From a virus: a stretch of DNA of 43,686 nt. Shown piece after piece: positions 34,835-40,200 of this stretch. The translations under genes were made by a program, and so were the position numbers. The stretch lies in IMG/VR virus record IMGVR_UViG_3300045973_001055, positions 1-43,686 of that record. One strand, written 5' to 3'. The notes beneath the pieces were generated by a model. It saw nothing but the letters and a program-made list of their open reading frames with translations, was not told the origin of the DNA and searched no databases. The stretch's first letter is position 1. Each line of letters begins with the position of its first letter.

Positions 34835-35108
34835 CTCTTTAAAAAAGATTAGAAGAATCCCATATATGGCTATCGCCTTTGCCCTTAAGACAAATATGGA
34901 GTTGCTCGTCAGCCCTACAACTCAGCTTTTACGACCCTGGACACTTGCTCCTTTCTTTTACCATCACATTTTTACCCATAAGCAAGGTAAGATACTAGCT
35001 GTGATACACTAGATGACGCTTTCGGTAGCGAGTGATATCTATGCATTGGCTCACTAAACCCAATAGTTTAATGTCTTATTGCGCGGACAAACCATATTTA
35101 ATTCTTTT
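34835..35108 (-). ncRNA. Candidate structured RNA (or long structured leader) of unknown class
   Basis: A gene-free stretch transcribed from a strong promoter just to its right. By hand count 34861-35100 is about 42% GC, against about 30% around it, and no reading frame fits. Helices read by eye: outer AUAUGG-UUUGUCC (35097-35085) with GGGCAAA (34884-34878) and CCAUAU (34869-34864); hairpin UAAAC/GUUUA (35070-35066, 35059-35055) whose loop AUUGG can pair CCAAU (35049-35045) as an H-type pseudoknot; GAUAUCACU/AGUGUAUC (35039-35031, 35010-35003) with inner CGCU/AGCG; CUUGCU/AGCAAG (34986-34981, 34949-34944); GAGUUG/CAACUC (34923-34918, 34904-34899). It does not match tmRNA, RNase P, SRP, 6S, or the cobalamin or lysine riboswitches as I know them. 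No strong terminator follows (only a weak GATT-N5-AATC then TTTTTT, about 34839-34856), so it may lead into the CYTH gene. Confidence 0.65.
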
Positions 35109-35114
35109 TCTTTT

Positions 35115-35143
35115 ATTATAACATTAAAATCCCAAAAAGTCAA
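35115..35143 (-). promoter_or_regulatory. Sigma-A promoter for the structured RNA / CYTH unit
   Basis: On the minus strand: TTGACT (35143-35138), 17 bases, TATAAT (35120-35115), extended -10 TGT. The -35 box encodes Phe-Asp near the end of the upstream 97-residue gene, and that gene's TAA stop lies in the spacer. Start is expected near 35108. Confidence 0.9.
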
Positions 35144-35417
35144 ACTTTTTAGTTGCATCACTTGCCATCTTTGCTTTCCAATATCTTTTAAATTGTTCAT
35201 CAACATTCCCTAATTTAAAACCAGTACCATCTTTCAATACAATTTTTGATTCTAAATCTGTTTGTTGAGGATAATTAAATTCAATCCTTGTTCCATCTTT
35301 ATATATTTTTGAATTATAAATATAACCTACTAATTTCCAATGCGTTGGTTTTTCCACTGCTGGATCTTCCAAAGAAGCTAGGAACCAATTTGTTATAATT
35401 CCATCTATTTCTAACAT
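35124..35417 (-). CDS. Small hypothetical protein
   Basis: A 97-residue protein with ribosome site AGGAGAATATTT. It seems beta-rich, with a pattern LVGYIYNSKIYKDGTRIEF and VLKDGTGFKLGNVD, seen in short phage proteins of unknown role. No domain name can be given. Its last codons carry the promoter of the next unit. Overlaps the gene upstream by seven bases. Confidence 0.6.
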   Translation of the reverse strand: MLEIDGIITNWFLASLEDPAVEKPTHWKLVGYIYNSKIYKDGTRIEFNYPQQTDLESKIVLKDGTGFKLGNVDEQFKRYWKAKMASDATKKFDFLGF

Positions 35418-35719
35418 AAATATTCTCCTTCGTGCGCTATTAAATCTAATTGTCTATCATAAAAAGCTTGCATTTCATAATAGCAATTTTTATCTATAAT
35501 TAATCCGCATACTAATGTATCCAGAATACCACTTATAAAATATTTACTAAAATTTAGTGCCATCATTTTATTGCTGGTATCTCCTTTAGGTAATGAAGCT
35601 GTGTGTTGTTGAATTTTTACTATTTCTGTACTTAATAAATCTACAGATTTGCTTAAAATATCTTGTTTAATTCCAATTACAATAGCTATTAATTCTTCTT
35701 GATTAATCTTCTCGTCCAT
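35411..35719 (-). CDS. Small hypothetical protein
   Basis: A 102-residue, mainly helical protein. I place the start at ATG 35719 (MDEKINQEE), which has AGAGGTAGAG before it and overlaps RNase H by 17 bases; the longer frame from 35743 has no better site. No motif is recognised. It belongs to the vWA / RNase H unit. Confidence 0.55.
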   Translation of the reverse strand: MDEKINQEELIAIVIGIKQDILSKSVDLLSTEIVKIQQHTASLPKGDTSNKMMALNFSKYFISGILDTLVCGLIIDKNCYYEMQAFYDRQLDLIAHEGEYLC

Positions 35720-36200
35720 CTCTACCTCTGCAAGCCAATACATCAGCTTGTATATTTCCTAAATTATCGCTATGACCAGCTACTTTAACAAAATTAATAA
35801 TATGAGATTTATTTATTATTGTATTGTAATGCAATAAAATTTCTTCCCATTGTTCCTTATTAGCAACTGGTTCTTTTTTACTATTTTTCCAACCATTTTT
35901 TAACCAATTCAAATACCATTTAGCATTCATTCCATTACATAAATACGCACTATCGGTATATATATTAATGATGACATTGCTAGTATGTTCTTTGGATAAC
36001 TCATCGGCAATTCTTAAAGCATTTGCCGCTGCTTCTAGTTCCATTTGTTGATTTGTAGTTTTATTCCAATGTTTAAATAATTTCAATTCCTTACCATCTG
36101 GCAAAACTCCATAGAGACCCCAGCCACCAGGACCAGGGTTACCACTACAAGCACCATCAGTATAAAAATTGAATATTGGGACGTTCCAACCTGTTATCAT
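35703..36200 (-). CDS. rnhA: Ribonuclease HI
   Basis: A 165-residue RNase HI. The catalytic acids are in place: Asp15 (YTDGACSGNPGPGGWG), Glu54 (NQQMELEAAANAL), Asp82 (YTDSAYLCNGM) and Asp153 (AGHSDNLGNIQAD), with the flexible His143. It removes RNA from RNA-DNA hybrids, such as primers and R-loops. It is second in the unit headed by the vWA gene. Possible start is ATG 36200 after AGGTATAAT. Confidence 0.92.
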   Translation of the reverse strand: MITGWNVPIFNFYTDGACSGNPGPGGWGLYGVLPDGKELKLFKHWNKTTNQQMELEAAANALRIADELSKEHTSNVIINIYTDSAYLCNGMNAKWYLNWLKNGWKNSKKEPVANKEQWEEILLHYNTIINKSHIINFVKVAGHSDNLGNIQADVLACRGRDGRED

Positions 36201-36210
36201 ATTATACCTC

Positions 36211-36834
36211 TTATTCTTCTATGTTTGCTACTATATCTCCGATATCACCAGTTGCTCTATAAGATGCTACTGTTTTGCTCATACCATTGTAAATATGATT
36301 TACACCAACTGAATTAGCTTGGAAAGTATAAGCATTACTTGCTCCAATTCCATAACTATCGCCAACCATAATCGCGTCAATATTTGCGCCTAAGAATATA
36401 AATTCCCAATTAAATTCATTTGTTTGAATATCAATCATCTCTTTAATTCTTTCTATTTTATATTCTCTACTTGAATTTTCATAACCATCTGTAGTAATAA
36501 TCATTATTACTTTTTCTGGTCTATCTTCTTCTTTGGTTAAATTTAATCGTTCTCCAACACTGGCGATTGTTTTTCCAATGGCATCATTAAGAGCGGTCAT
36601 TCCCCTTGGAAAATACTCTACTGCTGTTAATGGTGATATTAATTTTAAATCAACGGCATCATATAAAACCTTATATTGGTCGTCAAATAATACACAAGTT
36701 ACTTTAGCTTCTCCTTCTTCTAATTTTTGCTTCTCAATAAATGCATTGTATCCACCAATTGTGTCATTTTCCAATCCACTCATCGAACCACTTCTGTCAA
36801 GTACAAAAATTATTTCTGTTAAATTTTTCTTCAT
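36211..36834 (-). CDS. von Willebrand factor A domain protein
   Basis: A 207-residue protein that is essentially one vWA domain. The metal-ion site is complete: DRSGSMSG (Asp13, Ser15, Ser17), GMTALNDAIG with the Thr, and IITTDGYEN with the Asp. It has no signal peptide, so it acts inside the cell. Small stand-alone vWA proteins of this type (LENDTIGGYNAFIEKQK) occur in phages and plasmids; vWA domains bind partners through the metal site, often in ATPase or chelatase complexes. No MoxR-type ATPase is in the window. Start follows AAAAGGAGAACAAAGGA. Confidence 0.85.
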   Translation of the reverse strand: MKKNLTEIIFVLDRSGSMSGLENDTIGGYNAFIEKQKLEEGEAKVTCVLFDDQYKVLYDAVDLKLISPLTAVEYFPRGMTALNDAIGKTIASVGERLNLTKEEDRPEKVIMIITTDGYENSSREYKIERIKEMIDIQTNEFNWEFIFLGANIDAIMVGDSYGIGASNAYTFQANSVGVNHIYNGMSKTVASYRATGDIGDIVANIEE

Positions 36835-36908
36835 TCCTTTGTTCTCCTTTTAAAAATTTAAATGTGAAATATTATTTGTATCAATAGTCTTATTCCACTT
36901 TATAATTA

Positions 36909-36937
36909 ATTATACCATATATTCCGCCAAAAGTCAA
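36909..36937 (-). promoter_or_regulatory. Sigma-A promoter for the vWA / RNase H unit
   Basis: On the minus strand: TTGACT (36937-36932), 17 bases, TATAAT (36914-36909), extended -10 TGG. It comes right after the terminator of the lysis unit. The leader is about 68 bases. Confidence 0.9.
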
Positions 36938-36955
36938 ATTTAGAGATAAGAAAAA

Positions 36956-36977
36956 TGGGAAGCCTTACGACTTCCCA
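36956..36977 (-). terminator. Intrinsic terminator of the lysis/fibre unit
   Basis: A 7-bp stem TGGGAAG / CTTCCCA with an 8-base loop; on the minus strand it is followed by TTTTTCTTAT and preceded by AAAATTT. It lies five bases after the stop of the last lysis-region gene (36982). Confidence 0.87.
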
Positions 36978-36981
36978 AATT

Positions 36982-37371
36982 TTAAAAAACACCTTGTAAT
37001 ATTAATTGTTTGTCATTTTCATCTTTGACTCTATACATTACCATTAGTATAACTGGATAAAATATTTCTCTAATTTTTTCTTGTGTTAAAAAATACTTCT
37101 CTTGTTTGTTTAAAATACTATTGGTTTGGATAGTAACTGTTATTACTCTTAACATTCGTTCAATAAAATCTTTAGGATCTAAGCGTTTTTCTAAATACAT
37201 ATCAATCATCATATATATAGCATTTAATCCTAGCTCTTTTACGTATTTAAACTGTTTATTAGAAAGATGATTGATTTTTCTATTATGCCAATAAAATGCA
37301 ATTCCAATTAAACAAATTGTCAAAAATATATTAGCAAATAGATATAAATTAGCAATAGTAATTATTTCCAT
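36982..37371 (-). CDS. Small membrane protein of the lysis region
   Basis: A 129-residue protein with one hydrophobic N-terminal segment (about 6-27, IANLYLFANIFLTICLIGIAFYW), then basic HNRKINHLSNK and a helical cytosolic part. I set the start at ATG 37371, which has AGGAG six bases upstream, rather than TTG 37377. It is the last gene of the lysis cassette. It could be a second holin-type or regulatory protein, but no family is recognised. Confidence 0.6.
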   Translation of the reverse strand: MEIITIANLYLFANIFLTICLIGIAFYWHNRKINHLSNKQFKYVKELGLNAIYMMIDMYLEKRLDPKDFIERMLRVITVTIQTNSILNKQEKYFLTQEKIREIFYPVILMVMYRVKDENDKQLILQGVF

Positions 37372-37380
37372 TAACAACTC

Positions 37381-37710
37381 CTAAGATTTTTTTATCTCAT
37401 CATCTTGGCATGATAATGGTAAATCTAATAATTTATCCATAATATCTTCAATCATACCATTACCACCAAGTTTTTTATATTGCTGATACATATCGTCAAC
37501 AATTTTTCTATCATATAAATCAACACAATTTCTTGCTTTATGATATTTATAAACTTGTATAATTCTATCTTGTAATAAAGCTCTTACTCCAGCTTTTGTA
37601 GCTTCTGAATCGCTTCTGTACTGTATTATTGTTTTACTGAAATACCCTAAAATTGCAAGAACAGCACCAAATGCCACTTCTATCCAATATTTAATTATGA
37701 ATTCGATCAT
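37381..37710 (-). CDS. Phage holin-region protein with N-terminal membrane segment
   Basis: A 109-residue protein with one membrane segment (about 5-25, FIIKYWIEVAFGAVLAILGYF) followed by a helical domain with VRALLQDRIIQVYKYHKARNC and YQQYKKLGGNGMIEDIMDKL. This form is common in Gram-positive siphophages close to the lysis genes, where it is often labelled holin-like; direct proof of holin action is lacking. Start has AAAGAGGTGGCTT. Confidence 0.6.
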   Translation of the reverse strand: MIEFIIKYWIEVAFGAVLAILGYFSKTIIQYRSDSEATKAGVRALLQDRIIQVYKYHKARNCVDLYDRKIVDDMYQQYKKLGGNGMIEDIMDKLLDLPLSCQDDEIKKS

Positions 37711-37735
37711 AAGCCACCTCTTTTAAATAAATATT

Positions 37736-37754
37736 GGGTGTCAAAGCGACACCC
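37736..37754 (-). terminator. GC-rich hairpin between holin genes
   Basis: A perfect 7-bp stem GGGTGTC / GACACCC with loop AAAGC. On the minus strand it is followed by AATATTTATTTAA rather than a clean T-run, so it is likely a partial terminator or an RNA-stabilising hairpin between the LLH holin and the next gene. Confidence 0.6.
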
Positions 37755-37761
37755 TATAAAA

Positions 37762-38070
37762 TTAAATTTTTGCTGGTTCTAATGTTCCTTTCACATCATT
37801 GTAAACTGCTTGTATGAAGCCTAATATTTCTTCATCAGTCATTTTTAATTTGAATTTTGCTTGCATCGCATCAATTGCGAATTGAAGTTTTACAGCTCCT
37901 TGGCCACCTTCATTGAATTTAGTTTCTGCAAGATTAATAAATATTTTTGCCCAATATTTATAATATTCAAGTTTGATTGCAGGAATTGATGCTACAATAT
38001 AAGGAGCCACAAAAGTTGCAATTATTACACCTAATAGTCCATATATTGAATAAAGTAATGTTACTGTCAT
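37762..38070 (-). CDS. LLH-family (superfamily 6) phage holin
   Basis: A 102-residue protein with one N-terminal membrane segment (about 5-27, LLYSIYGLLGVIIATFVAPYIV) and a helical tail with YYKYWAKIFINLAETKF, VKLQFAIDAMQAKFKLK and MTDEEILGFIQAVYNDV. This is the layout of phage_holin_LLH proteins. Holins form membrane lesions that time lysis. The start has GGAGGTTCAACGAT. It overlaps the next upstream gene by four bases (ATGA). Confidence 0.8.
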   Translation of the reverse strand: MTVTLLYSIYGLLGVIIATFVAPYIVASIPAIKLEYYKYWAKIFINLAETKFNEGGQGAVKLQFAIDAMQAKFKLKMTDEEILGFIQAVYNDVKGTLEPAKI

Positions 38071-38384
38071 ATCGTTGAACCTCCGCTATTCGCGCTATTT
38101 GTTGTGGCACAAGTACTTGTTTGAGTAACTGTACCATCAGTAGCAGTTGTTGAAATTACACCATATTGTGCATTCACCTTTTTCTCGAAACCAGAATTAG
38201 CCATATAAGCGCCTATTGTCGCTACTCCTATTGTTCCAACTAATGTCATTAATCCTTCTGAAACAAAAGCAAATGCAATTCCAGCCCATAGTAATAGTAG
38301 AAAAGCTATAGAAACAAACCACATACCCCAGATTACAACTTTGTGACTTGTTTGTTTGCGCATTTTTCTAACTCTCTTTTTCAT
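38067..38384 (-). CDS. Small membrane protein with two membrane segments
   Basis: A 105-residue protein with a very basic start (MKKRVRKMRKQTSHK), two hydrophobic stretches (about 16-41 and 44-62) and a Thr/Ser-rich tail (TATDGTVTQTSTCATTNS). It overlaps the endolysin by four bases. Two membrane spans and a basic start fit a small holin or antiholin, but it matches no family I know. An ATG at residue 8 is a possible shorter start. Confidence 0.6.
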   Translation of the reverse strand: MKKRVRKMRKQTSHKVVIWGMWFVSIAFLLLLWAGIAFAFVSEGLMTLVGTIGVATIGAYMANSGFEKKVNAQYGVISTTATDGTVTQTSTCATTNSANSGGSTI

Positions 38385-38998
38385 TTTAATAGACTTAATC
38401 TATCTAGTATAACCATGAATTCTTGTCTAGTAATTTCATCATGTAATCTAAGATTACCATCTGAATCACCTTTGAAAATTCCTTTGGCTATAGCTTTATC
38501 AACTGATATTTTTGCCCAAGTATCTGGAGTATTATCTTGAACTTCTTTAATTATTGTTTCCATAGGTTTATTATCAACTCCTCTTATATAAGGCGCTGGA
38601 TCTACATTTTTACTTCTATCCCAAACTGGGTTAAAAGATGTATTCCAAACTTCAAAATGAAGATGGATTCCAGTGCTTCCTCCAGTAGTTCCCATCGTCC
38701 CTACTCTCTCACCAGCTTTTACTTTTTGACCAACATGAACTTCTAATTTAGGCATATGCCCATATAAGGTGCAAAACCCATCATGTTCTATCACAATATA
38801 AAAACCATATCCACCAGCATTAAATGTGGCTACTCGAACTACTCCTTCGTTAACTGCAAAAAGAGGATCTTTATTAGTAATTCTAGCTATATCCACTCCC
38901 CAATGCATTGATTTAACTTTTTTAATAGGATGAATTCTCCATCCAAATGGACTACGTATCACACATTTTGAATGTGGTTTATTTTTAAATACTATCAT
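38381..38998 (-). CDS. M23-family endolysin with C-terminal SLH domain
   Basis: A 205-residue protein. I set the start at ATG 38998, preceded by the strong AAGGAGGTAAT; the in-frame ATG at 39016 lacks one. The M23 (LytM-type) zinc endopeptidase domain (about 10-135) has His32-x3-Asp36 (HWGVDIA), YGHM (His81) and HLHFEV (His112, His114). The C-terminus (about 158-204, WAKISVDKAIAKGIF, ITRQEFMVILDRL) is a single S-layer-homology module, which binds pyruvylated cell-wall polysaccharide. It would cut peptide bridges of peptidoglycan while anchored to the wall. There is no signal peptide, so release through the holin is expected. Confidence 0.88.
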   Translation of the reverse strand: MIVFKNKPHSKCVIRSPFGWRIHPIKKVKSMHWGVDIARITNKDPLFAVNEGVVRVATFNAGGYGFYIVIEHDGFCTLYGHMPKLEVHVGQKVKAGERVGTMGTTGGSTGIHLHFEVWNTSFNPVWDRSKNVDPAPYIRGVDNKPMETIIKEVQDNTPDTWAKISVDKAIAKGIFKGDSDGNLRLHDEITRQEFMVILDRLSLLK

Positions 38999-39064
38999 AT
39001 TACCTCCTTGAATCATTTCATCAATATTTATGTAATTTATTAATATTTACTCTCTACAATTGTA

Positions 39065-40192
39065 CTAATTCTCAAGTATCATAACTTTTTGTGTAGATTG
39101 TACCCAGTCTACTTTACAATTAAATGCTTCTGCTATTGCGCGAATAGGTACTAAAAGTCTATTGCCTGTATTGTTATATTGTGCATAAGCGTCTAGTTGT
39201 ATTGTTTTATTATTAACTTTCATAGTATTCGCGCCAATTTTAATTAAAATAGTTGTTGTATTTTTTACTAATTTAGCCATTTGAGTAGTACTATCAAAAG
39301 TAACTATAGCTCCCAATTGTTCTGCAATAATTCTTAAAGGAACTAAAGTTCTACTTGTTTTCTTATCTATTATTGGTGGAGTATCAATAATTAATGTAAG
39401 TCCATCTACTTGAATTGTATTTTTATTCAAAGTCAATTCTATGTATTTTCTATTTACATTAGGCATAATTGGAAGACCCCAACCATTATAAACTTCAAAA
39501 CCAACATCACCTAAATCTTTAGAGATAAATTGTAAATATTTATAACATTCACTAAATGTCATATCCAATCCATACCTACTAACTATTAAAGCGCATTCTC
39601 CTGCTGTATAAGGACAAGAAAAAGATGTTCCGCTATAAGAAAAAGTAAAATTCATAAAATCTAATTCATATCCAATAGAACTGTAAGGAGCTCTTAGAGG
39701 TGTAGTACCATTCATTAGCATAATCGCGCCAATTTGCATGGCCGATTGGAAAGAAAAAGGAGTTCCAGTATGGTCGTCTTCTGAACCATCGTTACCAGCT
39801 GAATTTAATATAATTAAATTATACTTTTCTGCTAAATTATTCCAATAATCTATTACACATTGAGCAGGTGCGGCAGCACCAGTCATTGAAAAAGTAATAA
39901 TTTTTATTTTGTTATCAGCAATATATTTTTCAAAATCTATATATACTCCATCATCACAAACTTCATGTCTTGTAATTATATTACTATCACTTTCGAATGC
40001 TTTGGATGCTCTAAATACTTTACTAAGTGGAGCAACCCATTGTGCACTATTGTATGATTCATCAGAATGTTTAGAACCTTCGTCTTCAAGATTAAGTATA
40101 TTTACTCCTTGTCCTCTAAACCCGGCATTATGCCAGGCGAGGACATTAGAGTATGTTAAATGTTTTATTTTGTATTCTTCAATAATATTCAT
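39065..40192 (-). CDS. Subtilisin-like (S8) protease with stalk domain
   Basis: A 375-residue protein without a signal peptide. Residues about 28-245 follow the S8 fold: NSAGNDG (130-136, oxyanion Asn) and SGTSFSCPYTAG (187-198, Ser190). The Asp motif may be LNLEDEG (Asp37), and His42 in KHSDES may replace the usual HGTHVAG; this is not certain. Residues about 272-375 carry two copies of a copper-amine-oxidase-N-like stalk repeat (LVPLRIIAEQLGA, LLVPIRAIAEAFN), often on surface proteins of Bacillota. It sits between the fibre and endolysin genes. It may help process a virion protein or act at the host surface. Start has AGGAGGCAAT. Confidence 0.75.
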   Translation of the reverse strand: MNIIEEYKIKHLTYSNVLAWHNAGFRGQGVNILNLEDEGSKHSDESYNSAQWVAPLSKVFRASKAFESDSNIITRHEVCDDGVYIDFEKYIADNKIKIITFSMTGAAAPAQCVIDYWNNLAEKYNLIILNSAGNDGSEDDHTGTPFSFQSAMQIGAIMLMNGTTPLRAPYSSIGYELDFMNFTFSYSGTSFSCPYTAGECALIVSRYGLDMTFSECYKYLQFISKDLGDVGFEVYNGWGLPIMPNVNRKYIELTLNKNTIQVDGLTLIIDTPPIIDKKTSRTLVPLRIIAEQLGAIVTFDSTTQMAKLVKNTTTILIKIGANTMKVNNKTIQLDAYAQYNNTGNRLLVPIRAIAEAFNCKVDWVQSTQKVMILEN

Positions 40193-40200
40193 ATTGCCTC

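Noticed and set aside
34835-35108. Identity as tmRNA, RNase P RNA, 6S RNA, group I intron or cobalamin riboswitch
   Set aside because: I looked for the tRNA-like end, the GAGGAAAGUCC element, a single long bulged rod, intron core elements and the GCCACUG box; none could be placed, and flanking genes are intact.
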